This document shows, piece by piece, positions 1 to 8,647 of a DNA stretch of 64,000 nucleotides; position 1 is the first letter of the stretch, and every line of letters begins with the position of its first letter. The translations under genes were made by a program, and so were the position numbers. The stretch comes from Ottowia sp. SB7-C50 (lineage in GTDB: Bacteria; Pseudomonadota; Gammaproteobacteria; Burkholderiales; Burkholderiaceae_C): positions 1,302,001 to 1,366,000 of the forward strand of contig NZ_CP136995.1 of NCBI RefSeq assembly GCF_033110285.1. The letters run 5' to 3'. The notes beneath the pieces are model-generated. The model was given only the letters and a program-made list of their open reading frames with translations, made no database searches and was not told the DNA's origin.

Positions 1-694
1 CGGCATAAATCGCCGCCGCGGCGCCCGCAGGGCCGCCGCCGACGATCAGCACCTCGAACGGGGCCTTGGCGCTCAGGCGTTCGGCGTCGCGCTTGGCGGC
101 GCCGGTGTCCACCTTCTGCAGGATTTCTTCCACGCTCATGCGGCCGTTGGCGAAGAACTGGCCGTTCAGGAACACGGTGGGGACGCCCATGATCTCGCGC
201 GCTTCGATCTCGTTCTGGTACAGGCCGCCATCGATGATGGTGGTCTTGATGCGCGGGTTGTAGATCGACATGAGCGACAGCGCCTGCACCACGTCGGGGC
301 AGTTGTGGCACGACAGGCTCATGTAGATCTCGAAGTCGAGATCGGCGTCCAGCGCCTTGATTTGTTCCAGCGTATCGGCCTCGACCTTGGGCGGGTGGCC
401 GCCGGTCCACAGCAGGGCCAGGATCAGGCTGGTGAATTCATGACCGCCGGGAATGGCGGCAAAGCGCAGCTGCGTGCCGCTGCCGGGGCGCGCCAGCGTG
501 AACGAGGGTTTGCGCGCGTCGGCGCCGTCAGTGCGCAGCGTGATCATGTCGGGGCGCGCGTTCACCACTTCCTGCAGCAGTTCGCGCAGTTCCTGCGACG
601 ACTCGCCGTCGTCCAGGCTGGCCACCATCTCGAACGGCTCCTTCACGCGCTCGAGGTAGGCGGCCAGTTGCTGCTTGATGTCGTCGTCCAACAT
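1..694 (-). CDS. ahpF: Alkyl hydroperoxide reductase subunit F (partial, C-terminus outside window)
   Basis: Flavoprotein that passes electrons from NAD(P)H to AhpC in the cytoplasm. The first 231 codons are present. The N-terminal double thioredoxin-fold domain carries the CHNC redox pair at residues 129-132, the position known for enterobacterial AhpF. The FAD-binding motif VGGGPAGAAAA begins around residue 213, after which the window ends. ATG at 694 is preceded by AAAGGAGT, a strong ribosome binding site. It lies 227 bases downstream of ahpC on the same strand, the usual ahpC-ahpF order, so co-transcription is likely. The reading frame is intact as far as seen. Confidence 0.95.
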   Translation of the reverse strand, partial: MLDDDIKQQLAAYLERVKEPFEMVASLDDGESSQELRELLQEVVNARPDMITLRTDGADARKPSFTLARPGSGTQLRFAAIPGGHEFTSLILALLWTGGHPPKVEADTLEQIKALDADLDFEIYMSLSCHNCPDVVQALSLMSIYNPRIKTTIIDGGLYQNEIEAREIMGVPTVFLNGQFFANGRMSVEEILQKVDTGAAKRDAERLSAKAPFEVLIVGGGPAGAAAAIYA

Positions 695-712
695 GGTGGT
701 TACTCCTTTTTT

Positions 713-755
713 GATAGCTGCTCGCGCTTGTCAGTCAAGCGCAAGAGGCATTTTT
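713..755. repeat. Comamonadaceae-type palindromic repeat between ahpC and ahpF
   Basis: Contains the core AGCTGCTCGCGCTTG, a short spacer and CAAGCGC, followed by a T-rich edge. The two GCGCTTG/CAAGCGC arms can pair. The same core recurs at many places in the window (see 16908-16972, 28625-28675, 43455-43500, 47600-47650, 50655-50702). On the minus strand it lies immediately upstream of the ahpF ribosome binding site. Confidence 0.7.
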
Positions 756-881
756 GATCAATAAAAAACCGAACGGCAAGGCGCGCGCGCCCTGTCGCCG
801 TTCGGCTGGCATCCGGGGCGTGGCGTATCGACTGTCGGTCGAGGCATCCGTGGAGCGGGCTTGGCCCGACCACTGGATGCG

Positions 882-910
882 CCCCTCAAGGGGAGGCGAG
901 CAACGCTCGC
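882..910. repeat. Two adjacent small hairpins 3' of ahpC
   Basis: CCCCTCAAGGGG (882-893) and GCGAGC with GCTCGC around a 3-base loop (896-910) are both perfect inverted repeats just after the ahpC stop. Neither is followed by a T-run on the minus strand, so they look like mRNA-stabilising hairpins or pieces of a dispersed repeat rather than a full intrinsic terminator. A related CCCCTCGAGGGGG element is at 43664-43679. Confidence 0.4.
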
Positions 911-921
911 TTCGGGGTGGG

Positions 922-1491
922 TCAGATTTTTCCGACCAGGTCGATGGAAGGCTTCAGCGTCTTCTCGCCTTCTTTCCACTTGGCGGGGCAGACTTCGCCC
1001 GGGTGGGCCGCGGTGTACTGGGCGGCCTTCAGCTTGCGCACCGACTCTTTCACGTCACGGGCGATTTCGTTGGAATGCACTTCCATGGTCTTGATCGTGC
1101 CGCTAGGGTCGATGATGAAGGTGCCGCGCAGGGCCAGGCCTTCTTCGGCGATGTGCACGTCGAAGGCCTTGGTCAGCTGGTGCGTGGGGTCGCCCACCAG
1201 GAAGAACTTGGCCTTGCCCACGGCGGCCGACGTTTCGTGCCACACCTTGTGGCTGAAATGCGTGTCGGTGGTGACGATGTAGACCTCGGCGTTGGCCTTC
1301 TGGAACTCGGGGTAGTTGTCGGCCGCGTCTTCGATCTCGGTCGGGCAGTTGAAGGTGAAGGCGGCGGGCATGAAGATCACAACCGACCAGTGCTTGCCGT
1401 CGGAGAAGTTCTTCTCGGTCACTTCCTCAAACTTGCCGTTGTGGAAGGCCTGGGTCTTGAAGGGCTGGACCTTGGTGTTGATCAGGGACAT
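922..1491 (-). CDS. ahpC: Alkyl hydroperoxide reductase subunit C (2-Cys peroxiredoxin)
   Basis: Reduces H2O2, organic hydroperoxides and peroxynitrite in the cytoplasm and is recycled by AhpF. The 189 residues match the usual family length (about 187). The peroxidatic cysteine is C49 in FNCPTE and the resolving cysteine is C168 in EVCPAKW. The protein ends in the typical DLVGKI. ATG at 1491 follows AAGGAGAAC. An OxyR-type half operator and a TATAAT box lie 43-75 bases upstream, so peroxide induction is expected. ahpF follows on the same strand. Confidence 0.98.
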   Translation of the reverse strand: MSLINTKVQPFKTQAFHNGKFEEVTEKNFSDGKHWSVVIFMPAAFTFNCPTEIEDAADNYPEFQKANAEVYIVTTDTHFSHKVWHETSAAVGKAKFFLVGDPTHQLTKAFDVHIAEEGLALRGTFIIDPSGTIKTMEVHSNEIARDVKESVRKLKAAQYTAAHPGEVCPAKWKEGEKTLKPSIDLVGKI

Positions 1492-1533
1492 GCTTGTTCT
1501 CCTTGGTTGATGAAAGATCGATGGAATGGGTGA

Positions 1534-1566
1534 ATTATAGATTCAAGCTATTGAATCGACGATTCA
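1534..1566 (-). promoter_or_regulatory. ahpC promoter with OxyR-type half operator
   Basis: On the minus strand TATAAT occupies 1539-1534. Overlapping it, 1537-1551 reads ATAG-N7-CTAT and also fits the inner T and A positions of the OxyR consensus half site. Directly next to it, 1552-1566 is a perfect inverted repeat with arms TGAATCG and CGATTCA around one base. No good -35 box is visible at 17 bases, as expected for an activated promoter. OxyR control is inference from this motif and from known regulation of ahpC. Confidence 0.6.
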
Positions 1567-1727
1567 TTTTGGCTAATCTATCTTTAGCCGGCGTCTATGG
1601 CGGGCCGCAGACGCCCCGGCATGGACCGCGCCGCAGGTCAGCGAGCGGCCTGCCAACCCATCAGCCTACACCAAACGGGCGTCGGCTGTCCGCCCCCAAC
1701 GGGTGCTCGGCGCCTGCTGCAGGGCGT

Positions 1728-1760
1728 AAAAAAGCCGGCCAGGGCGAACCCGGGCCGGCC
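1728..1760 (-). terminator. Intrinsic terminator of rne
   Basis: On the minus strand a GC-rich stem (GGCCGGCCCGGG against CCCTGGCCGGC, one mismatch) with a TTCG loop is followed by six T. It lies 26 bases past the rne stop codon and separates rne from ahpC. Confidence 0.85.
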
Positions 1761-1785
1761 TCTGGACGCTGCACGTCCGTCAGCG

Positions 1786-4698
1786 TCAGTGCGGCGCGCT
1801 GGCCTGTTCGGCTTCGAACGCCAGGGTGACCTGGCGCAGGTCCTTGCGGGTTTCGACCAGCACCAGCGGGCCTTCGTCCAGCTCCACCAGCGGCGGGCGC
1901 TCGCGCGGCACGTGGATGGGGCGCGGCTCGGCGGCGATGGCGGCCTGCACACTGGCGACCTTGTCGGCGTCGGAATTGACCCATTGCAGGCCGGCCGACG
2001 TCGCCAGGGCGTCCAGTTCGCCCAGCGGCAGCGCGAACGATGTCACGCGCGGCATGCCGCGCGGCGCCGGGCTGGCGGCCGGGGCGGGTGACACGGCGGC
2101 GGCAGGTGCTTCCAAAGGCATAGCTGCCGGCGCTGCAGGGGCGGGCGCTGGGGCGGGTTTTTCCTCTGAAATGATCGGCGCGGCGGGTGCGACAGACGCG
2201 ATAGGCGCGGCAGAACCGGCGGACGCGGCGGCGGCCTCTGCGCTGCGCGCAAAGTACGACCGCGGCGCGCTGTCGTCCGTCTCAGCCGGGGCGGCCTTGG
2301 CAACCACCGTGCCGTCGGCCGACACGCTGCCCGGCAGCTCGGCGGGGCGCTCGTCGCGGCGGTCGCGCCGGTCGCGGCCGTAGCGGTCGCGCGAGCGGCG
2401 TTCGCGCCGCTCCTCGCCGGGCTGGCCGTCGCCTGGGGCGTCGTGCGTCGGCGCGCCTTCGGGCAGCGCGGCGGCATTCAGCGCGGTCGCGGCCAGTTCG
2501 TCCTGCGGCTGGCCTTCGGCGCGTTCGGTGCGCTCGCCCCGCTCGCGGCGGCCTTCGCCACCCCGGCCACGGCGGCCTTCGCCCCGCTCGCTGCGTTCAC
2601 CGCGCGGCGGGCGGGCGTCGGCCACGGCCATGTCGGTCGCGGCGGATTCGCCCGACGACAAGGCGGCGGCGTCTTGCGGCGCTGCGTCGCGGCGGTCGCG
2701 CGGGCCCTGGCGGTCGCCACGTGGGCCACGGTCGCTGCGTTCACCGTTGCGGCGGCTGCCGTCGCGTTGGCCGCCGCGCGATTCGCCCTGGCCGTCGGCC
2801 CGGCGCTCGTCGCTGCCACGGCCTTCGCCGCGTTGGCCACCGCGGCCGCCTCGTCCGCCACGGCGTTCACCGTCGCGGCCTTCACGCTTTTCGCTGGCCG
2901 GTGCCGCGGCAGGCGTCGGCGCCGGTGCGGGCGCCACCACGGGCGCGGGCGGTGGCGACATGCCGAACAGGTTCTTCAGCCAGCCCATCAGGCCGGCAGG
3001 TGCGGCCACGGGCGCGGCCGGGGCGGGCACAGGCACCGCCACGGGCGCGGCGGCCACCGGCTCGGCCTTGGGCTTCGGCTCGATGGCGGGCGCCGGCGTG
3101 TCGCGCAGCACGCCCTTGATGACGGGCTGCTGCTTGTTGGTCGGCTCCTGGCTGCGGCGGGTGACGGTGGTCGGGTCCTCGAACTCCTCGGCCATCTTGT
3201 AGCTGGCGTCGATGTCGTCCAGGCGCGGGTCGTCGTGCTTCAGGCGCTCCAGCTTGTAGTGCGGCGTTTCCAGCGTCTTGTTGGGCACCAGGGTGACGTT
3301 GACGCGCTGCTTGAGCTCGATCTTGGCGATCTCGGGGCGCTTTTCGTTCAGCAGGAACGAGGCCACTTCCACCGGCACCTGCACGTTGACGGCGGCGGTG
3401 TTGTCCTTCATCGATTCTTCTTGAATGATGCGCAGGATCTGCAGCGCCGATGATTCCGTGTCGCGCACGTGGCCGGAGCCGCCGCAGCGCGGGCAGGGGA
3501 TGGAGGCGCCTTCGCTCAGGGCGGGCTTCAGGCGCTGGCGGCTCATCTCCAGCAGGCCGAACTTGCTGATGCTGCCGAACTGCACGCGGGCGCGGTCCTG
3601 CCGCAGCGCTTCGCGCAGGCGGTTTTCGACCTCGCGGCGGTTCTTGGCCTCTTCCATGTCGATGAAGTCGATCACGATCAGGCCGCCCAGGTCGCGCAGG
3701 TGCATCTGGCGCGCCACTTCGTCGGCGGCTTCCAGGTTGGTGCGGGTGGCGGTCTCCTCGATGTCGCCGCCCTTGATGGCGCGGGCCGAGTTGACGTCGA
3801 TGGCGACGAGCGCTTCGGCGTGGTCGATGACGATGGCGCCGCCGGAGGGCAGCGTCACGGTGCGGCTGTAGGCGCTTTCGATCTGGTGCTCGATCTGGAA
3901 GCGGCTGAACAGCGGCGCGTTGTCGCGGTAGCGCTTGACGCGCGATGCCTGCTCGGGCATCACGTGGCTCATGAACTGGTGCGCCTGCTCGTACACGTCG
4001 TCGGTGTCGATCAGGATGTCGCCAATGTCGCTGTTGAAGTAGTCGCGGATGGCGCGGATGACCAGGTTGCTTTCCTGGTAGATCAGGAAGGCGCCCTTGC
4101 TGGCCTTGGCGGCGCCATCGATGGCGTCCCACAGCTTCAGCAGGTAGTTCAGGTCCCACTGCAGTTCGGGCGCGCTGCGCCCGATGCCGGCGGTGCGGGC
4201 GATGATGCTCATCCCTTTCGGGTATTCGAGCTGGTCCATCGCCTCTTTCAGCTCGGCGCGGTCCTCGCCCTCGATGCGGCGGCTGACGCCACCGCCGCGC
4301 GGGTTGTTGGGCATCAGCACCACGTAGCGGCCGGCCAGGCTGACGAAGGTGGTCAGCGCCGCGCCCTTGTTGCCGCGCTCTTCCTTCTCGACCTGGACGA
4401 GAAGCTCCTGGCCTTCCTTGATGACGTCATTGATTCGCGCCTGGCTGACCGACACGCCTTCGGCAAAGTACTGGCGCGAGATTTCCTTGAACGGCAGAAA
4501 GCCGTGGCGCTCTTCGCCGTAGTCGACAAAGCAGGCTTCCAGCGACGGCTCGACGCGCGTCACCACCGCCTTGTAGATGTTGCCCTTGCGCTGTTCGCGC
4601 CCTTCGATCTCGATCTCGTAATCGAGCAGTTTCTGTCCATCGACGATCGCCAGGCGGCGTTCTTCGGCCTGCGTGGCGTTGATCAGCATCCGTTTCAT
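1786..4698 (-). CDS. rne: Ribonuclease E
   Basis: Essential endoribonuclease for mRNA decay and rRNA/tRNA processing; scaffold of the degradosome at the inner membrane. The 970 residues show the order of the family: MKRMLIN start, S1 domain about residues 36-120, the RNase H and DNase I-like catalytic core to about 400, and the Zn-link CPRCGGSG near residue 404. After about residue 530 comes a long disordered tail with Arg/Gly/Glu-rich stretches and Ala/Pro-rich segments, the RNA- and partner-binding half. The tail is low complexity and its DNA (near 2110-2180) may hold a degenerate copy of the dispersed palindrome. It is divergent from rluC, as in E. coli, with a long structured leader and an intrinsic terminator. 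Confidence 0.97.
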   Translation of the reverse strand: MKRMLINATQAEERRLAIVDGQKLLDYEIEIEGREQRKGNIYKAVVTRVEPSLEACFVDYGEERHGFLPFKEISRQYFAEGVSVSQARINDVIKEGQELLVQVEKEERGNKGAALTTFVSLAGRYVVLMPNNPRGGGVSRRIEGEDRAELKEAMDQLEYPKGMSIIARTAGIGRSAPELQWDLNYLLKLWDAIDGAAKASKGAFLIYQESNLVIRAIRDYFNSDIGDILIDTDDVYEQAHQFMSHVMPEQASRVKRYRDNAPLFSRFQIEHQIESAYSRTVTLPSGGAIVIDHAEALVAIDVNSARAIKGGDIEETATRTNLEAADEVARQMHLRDLGGLIVIDFIDMEEAKNRREVENRLREALRQDRARVQFGSISKFGLLEMSRQRLKPALSEGASIPCPRCGGSGHVRDTESSALQILRIIQEESMKDNTAAVNVQVPVEVASFLLNEKRPEIAKIELKQRVNVTLVPNKTLETPHYKLERLKHDDPRLDDIDASYKMAEEFEDPTTVTRRSQEPTNKQQPVIKGVLRDTPAPAIEPKPKAEPVAAAPVAVPVPAPAAPVAAPAGLMGWLKNLFGMSPPPAPVVAPAPAPTPAAAPASEKREGRDGERRGGRGGRGGQRGEGRGSDERRADGQGESRGGQRDGSRRNGERSDRGPRGDRQGPRDRRDAAPQDAAALSSGESAATDMAVADARPPRGERSERGEGRRGRGGEGRRERGERTERAEGQPQDELAATALNAAALPEGAPTHDAPGDGQPGEERRERRSRDRYGRDRRDRRDERPAELPGSVSADGTVVAKAAPAETDDSAPRSYFARSAEAAAASAGSAAPIASVAPAAPIISEEKPAPAPAPAAPAAMPLEAPAAAVSPAPAASPAPRGMPRVTSFALPLGELDALATSAGLQWVNSDADKVASVQAAIAAEPRPIHVPRERPPLVELDEGPLVLVETRKDLRQVTLAFEAEQASAPH

Positions 4699-5302
4699 GA
4701 TGCGCTGTCCTTTTGTTCAATACTGTCCATGGCCCCTGGGGGCCCCGAATGCCAGGGACGGCGCGCAGAAACGGCAGAACGAACGGAAGGCGCTGGAAAG
4801 CTGACGGCGGCAGGCGCGGGGGGCGCTCTATCCGGCCGCTGAACAGAGTGTGTGTTCAGCGGCCGCGGTCAGGCGGTGGCGCGTGCAGATGGGCGAGCGG
4901 GGCCGGACGCAGAGGTGCTTCAAGATTTGAAGCAGACAAGCCGCGTGGCATGCGGGCTGGCCGCCGATCCAACGACAAAGGCGCGGGCCACAGCCAGCGC
5001 CAGAGCGTTGCAATCCACAGCATCAGCACGTCGAGTCTCGCCTTGATCCGACCGGAAGACCTGCCACCTTGTCTGCAAGGGGTGAGGTCTGCCGGCTTGG
5101 GTATTCCGTGTTCGTATGTTTCAGTGCGTCGGCCCGGTCTGCGTTTTGGTTTGCGGGCTGCCCATGGAATGCAGGGCAGGGCGCTTTCTTTGTGCGCAGA
5201 TGGCATCGACTAGGGTTACTGGCCGGCTGATCGGCGGTGGGTGGAACTAAACTCCCCTTCTCGGGTATGACTTCCACTTCAAATTCAACCACTTAGGGCC
5301 GG
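4699..5302 (-). promoter_or_regulatory. rne leader / rne-rluC divergent intergenic region
   Basis: These 604 bases hold no gene I can support. Two perfect hairpins stand out: 4834-4864 (11 bp arms GGCCGCTGAAC, 9-base loop) and 4916-4934 (8 bp arms TGCTTCAA, 3-base loop). They lie 136-236 bases upstream of the rne start and would form in the rne mRNA. E. coli rne has a long structured 5' UTR through which RNase E degrades its own message; a similar role is inferred here by position and structure. A minus-strand TATAAT occurs at 5323-5318, inside the start of rluC, and could serve a long rne leader. The rluC promoter is not obvious. Confidence 0.5.
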
Positions 5303-6325
5303 TTGCCAGTGAATCGCATTATAGGTGCGCCAGCGCCGCCCGCCGGTACCCCGGTCAAACCCGATGTGACCTGGTTGACCGTGGGCGACGAATCGGCGGG
5401 CCAGCGGCTGGACAACTTCCTCATCCGCCACCTGAAAGGCGTGCCCAAGACGCACGTCTACCGCATCATCCGCTCGGGCGAGGTGCGGGTGAACAAGGGC
5501 CGCGCCGCCGCCGACACCCGCGTGGCCGAGGGCGATGTGGTGCGTGTGCCCCCGGTCAGGGTGAGCGAGCGCGCCGCCGGGGATGATGCACAGGCCGCGC
5601 CAGCGCGCGAGTTTCCGGTGCTGCTGGAGGACGACCACCTCATCGCCATCGACAAGCCCGCCCGCGTGGCCGTGCACGGCGGCTCGGGCGTGAGCTTTGG
5701 CGTCATCGAGCAACTGCGCCGCGCGCGCCACTACGGTCAGCCGGGCGGTGCGCGCTTCCTGGAGCTGGTGCACCGCCTGGACCGCGAGACCAGCGGCATC
5801 CTGCTGCTGGCCAGCAAGCGCAGCGCGCTCAAGCACCTGCAGGACCAGTTTCGCGGCCGCGAAACCGGCAAGACCTACCTGGCGCTGGTGCTGGGCGACT
5901 GGCCCGAGCGGCTGAAGGTGATCGACCAGCCACTGCACAAATACGTGCTGCCAACCGGCGAGGGCGAAGGCGAACGCCGCGTGAAGGTGGTGGCGCCGGG
6001 CGACCCGGACGGCATGCGCGCCATTACGCTGGTGAAGGTGCGTGAGCGCCTGGCCGGCCTGACGCTGCTCGAAGTGACCATCAAGACGGGCCGCACGCAC
6101 CAGATCCGCGTGCACCTGGCGTCGCAGGGGCATCCGATTGCCGGCGACGACAAGTACGGCGATTTCGAGCGCAACAAGGCCTTGCAGAAGCAGGGGCTGA
6201 AGCGCATGTTTCTGCACGCCTGGCGTCTGCGGTTCACCCACCCGGCCAGCGGCGAGACGATCGAGCTGAAGGCGCCGCTGCCCGCCGATCTGCTCTCTTT
6301 TTCAAAGCAACATTCCGCACCATGA
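5303..6325 (+). CDS. rluC: 23S rRNA pseudouridine synthase RluC
   Basis: Isomerises uridines of 23S rRNA (positions 955, 2504 and 2580 in E. coli). An S4 RNA-binding domain covers about residues 30-95 and the RluA-type catalytic domain follows, with the catalytic aspartate D160 in HRLDRETSG and the family motifs GRTHQIRVHLA and DDKYGD. The start is uncertain: TTG at 5303 or GTG at 5309, with AGGG upstream of either. 340 residues is normal. It is divergent from rne as in enterobacteria, and its stop overlaps the next gene start by 4 bases. Confidence 0.93.
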   Translation: MPVNRIIGAPAPPAGTPVKPDVTWLTVGDESAGQRLDNFLIRHLKGVPKTHVYRIIRSGEVRVNKGRAAADTRVAEGDVVRVPPVRVSERAAGDDAQAAPAREFPVLLEDDHLIAIDKPARVAVHGGSGVSFGVIEQLRRARHYGQPGGARFLELVHRLDRETSGILLLASKRSALKHLQDQFRGRETGKTYLALVLGDWPERLKVIDQPLHKYVLPTGEGEGERRVKVVAPGDPDGMRAITLVKVRERLAGLTLLEVTIKTGRTHQIRVHLASQGHPIAGDDKYGDFERNKALQKQGLKRMFLHAWRLRFTHPASGETIELKAPLPADLLSFSKQHSAP

Positions 6326-6987
6326 CCACGCGACCACGCCAATTCGACCTGATCGCCTTCGACTGGGACGGCACGCTGTTCGATTCGACCGCGCTGATCG
6401 TGCGCAGCATCCAGCAGGCCGTGCTGGACGTCGGCGGCCAAAAGCCCACCGACGCGGCCGCGTCCTACGTCATCGGCATGGCGCTGATGCCGGCGCTGGC
6501 GCACGCCGCGCCCGATGTGCCGAAAGAAAAATACCCCTTGCTGGGCGAGCGCTACCGCCACCACTACCTGGCCACGCAGCACGACATCAGCCTGTTCGAC
6601 GGCGTGCTGCCCATGCTGGCCGACCTGAAGGCGCGCCACCACTGGCTCACCGTGGCCACCGGCAAGAGCCGGCGCGGGCTGGACGACGTGCTGGCCTCGC
6701 GCCAGCTGCACGGCATCTTCGACGGCTCGCGCACCGCGGACGAAACCGCCGGCAAGCCCCATCCGCGCATGCTGCACGAGCTGATGCGCGAGTTCGGCGT
6801 CGAGCCCGAACGCACGCTGATGATCGGCGACACCACGCACGACCTTCAGATGGCCGCGAACGCCGGCTGTGCCAGCGTCGGCGTCAGCTACGGTGCGCAC
6901 GCCACGGACGAGTTTCACGCGCTGCGGCCCCTGCACATCGCCCATTCCACCGCCGATCTGCACCGCTGGCTGATCGACCACGCCTGA
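6322..6987 (+). CDS. HAD-family hydrolase (Gph / phosphoglycolate phosphatase-like)
   Basis: 221-residue haloacid dehalogenase phosphatase. Motif I is DWDGTLFDS with the nucleophile D14 and D16; the VATGKS stretch supplies motif II; K is in the GKPHPRM segment and motif IV is MIGDTTHDLQMA. The alpha-helical cap between motifs I and II is the Gph/PGP type. The start ATG overlaps the rluC stop (ATGA), so it is translationally coupled; rluC followed by an HAD phosphatase is a common betaproteobacterial arrangement. The substrate cannot be fixed from sequence; phosphoglycolate or another small phosphoester is likely. Confidence 0.88.
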   Translation: MTTRPRQFDLIAFDWDGTLFDSTALIVRSIQQAVLDVGGQKPTDAAASYVIGMALMPALAHAAPDVPKEKYPLLGERYRHHYLATQHDISLFDGVLPMLADLKARHHWLTVATGKSRRGLDDVLASRQLHGIFDGSRTADETAGKPHPRMLHELMREFGVEPERTLMIGDTTHDLQMAANAGCASVGVSYGAHATDEFHALRPLHIAHSTADLHRWLIDHA

Positions 6988-7007
6988 CGCGCGAGCCACC
7001 GCCTGCC

Positions 7008-7385
7008 ATGACCGACGCCGCCTACCCCGAAATTCCGCTGTGCCACAGCGCCGACCTGCAGGAAGGCGGCCTGGCGGTGCCCTTTGACGTGGTCTACGGC
7101 GGCCAGACCCTGCGCGCCTTTGCCGTGCGCTACGAGGGGCGGGTGCACGCCTATCTGAACCGCTGCACCCACGTGGCCATGGAACTGGATTACCAGGAGA
7201 ACCGCTTCTTCGACGACACCGGGCGCTGGCTGCTGTGCGCCACGCACGGCGCCGCCTATGCGCCCAACACCGGCGCCTGCGCCGGCGGGCCGTGCCGCGG
7301 CGGGCTGGTGAAGGTCGAGCTGAACGAGTACGACGGCGTGGTGCACTGGCAGACCAGCTACCTGCTGCAGCCGCTGGACTTCTGA
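7008..7385 (+). CDS. Small Rieske [2Fe-2S] protein
   Basis: 125-residue soluble protein that is essentially one Rieske domain. Cluster ligands are visible as C53-x-H55 (CTH) and C77-x2-H80 (CATH). Such stand-alone Rieske ferredoxins serve as electron carriers or as dioxygenase-type components; no oxygenase is encoded nearby. It starts 20 bases after the HAD gene and 76 bases before the S49 peptidase, so the four genes from rluC may form one operon. Two extra cysteines (ACAGGPC) follow the second ligand pair. Confidence 0.85.
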   Translation: MTDAAYPEIPLCHSADLQEGGLAVPFDVVYGGQTLRAFAVRYEGRVHAYLNRCTHVAMELDYQENRFFDDTGRWLLCATHGAAYAPNTGACAGGPCRGGLVKVELNEYDGVVHWQTSYLLQPLDF

Positions 7386-7461
7386 CGGCCGGGCCGGTCA
7401 CCCCTGTCACATTCACGCGCCAGAATCGCCCCTGCCGCCCGAACTGATTGCAAAGATTGCT

Positions 7462-8421
7462 ATGGAAAACGAAGTAACCCCGACCGCCAAGGCCACGTCC
7501 TGGGAGCGCGAAACCATCGAAAAGCTGCTGCTGGCCGACGTGCGCGAACGCCGCGCGGCGCGGCGCTGGCGCATGTTCCGCAACGTGGTGTGGATGCTGC
7601 TGGTCGGCGCGCTGGTCTGGGCCTTGCTGCCCGACGACATGCCCGGCGGCTCGGCCGGCAGCATGCGGCCGCACACCGCCATGGTCTCCATCAAGGGCGA
7701 GATCGCCGACGAAGGCGAGGGCAGTGCCGAATACGTGCTGCCCGCGCTGCGCAGCGCCATGGAAGACAGGGGCGCCAAGGCGCTGGTGCTGCTCATCAAT
7801 TCGCCGGGCGGCAGCCCGGTGCAGGCCGGCTTGATCCACGACGAGATCCTGCGGCTGCGCAAGCTGCACGGCAAGCCGGTGTACGCCGTGGTCGAGGAAA
7901 GCTGCGCGTCGGCGGCCTATTACATCGCCGTGGCCAGCGACAAGATCTTTGTCGACAAGGCCAGCCTGGTGGGCAGCATCGGCGTGCTGATCAACGGCTT
8001 CGGTTTTGTCGGCACGCTGGACAAGCTGGGCATCGAGCGGCGCCTGCTGACCGCCGGCGAGAACAAGGGCTTTCTCGACCCGTTCAGCCCGCAGTCCGAC
8101 CGCCAGCGCGAGCACGCGCAGCGCATGCTCGACCAGATTCATCAGCAGTTCATCACCGTCGTGCGCCAGGGCCGTGGCGACCGGCTGAAGGAATCGCCCG
8201 AGATGTTCAGCGGCCTGTTCTGGACCGGCGAGCAGGCGGTGCAACTGGGCCTGGCCGATCAGCTGGGCAGCCTGGATGGCGTGGCGCGCGACGTCGTCAA
8301 GGCCGCGAAGCTGGTCGACTACACCAACAAGACGGACCTGCTGGAGCGCTTTGCCACCCGTGTCGGCGCATCGGCCGGCGCTGGCATGGCGCGCGCGCTG
8401 CGGTCCTTGTCCTGGCAGTAA
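7462..8421 (+). CDS. S49-family signal peptide peptidase (SppA-like)
   Basis: Membrane-anchored serine protease that degrades cleaved signal peptides and small membrane proteins. One membrane segment lies near residues 38-55 (VVWMLLVGALVWALLP); the rest is periplasmic. The catalytic dyad is read as S150 (in SCASAAYY) and K202 (in GENKGF), a spacing of 52 like that of half-length SppA proteins. 319 residues fits the short single-domain form. No clear ribosome binding site precedes the ATG. It is the last gene of the rluC cluster. Confidence 0.88.
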   Translation: MENEVTPTAKATSWERETIEKLLLADVRERRAARRWRMFRNVVWMLLVGALVWALLPDDMPGGSAGSMRPHTAMVSIKGEIADEGEGSAEYVLPALRSAMEDRGAKALVLLINSPGGSPVQAGLIHDEILRLRKLHGKPVYAVVEESCASAAYYIAVASDKIFVDKASLVGSIGVLINGFGFVGTLDKLGIERRLLTAGENKGFLDPFSPQSDRQREHAQRMLDQIHQQFITVVRQGRGDRLKESPEMFSGLFWTGEQAVQLGLADQLGSLDGVARDVVKAAKLVDYTNKTDLLERFATRVGASAGAGMARALRSLSWQ

Positions 8422-8423
8422 GG

Positions 8424-8623
8424 CTAATTCGGCAGCGCCGGCACGTCGAAGCTTTCGGGCTGCAGGCCCTGGCGCGCGCTGCACTCTGGATGCAACCTCG
8501 ATGCTATCGCGCGACGGAGATGGCCTGGTAGGCCGCTTCGGCTGCGTGCAACTGCCCTTGCTGGTGCAATTGCACGGCCGCCGCCAGATCGGCCGATGGC
8601 GGTGCGGGCGGGTGGTCAGGCAT
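8424..8623 (-). pseudogene. Possible remnant of a TPR-like gene downstream of the RsmI-like gene
   Basis: Starting 24 bases after the methyltransferase stop, an ATG at 8623 opens 39 codons whose product (LAAAVQLHQQGQLHAAEAAY) looks like the first helix pair of a TPR protein, then meets a stop at 8504. A different frame of the same strand then reads a plausible C-terminal tail (LQPESFDVPALPN) ending in a stop at 8424. This suggests a short gene broken by a frameshift, or two unrelated fragments. No family can be assigned. Confidence 0.3.
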
Positions 8624-8647
8624 GGGCGGCGGCGCGGCGAGCGGGCA

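Noticed and set aside
5023..5292. 89-codon minus-strand frame in the rne leader region
   Set aside because: No ribosome binding site, no family resemblance, and it lies in the probable rne leader.
5875..8484. Open frame of 869 codons on the - strand across rluC, the HAD, Rieske and S49 genes
   Set aside because: Shadow frame covering four real genes; no domain pattern.
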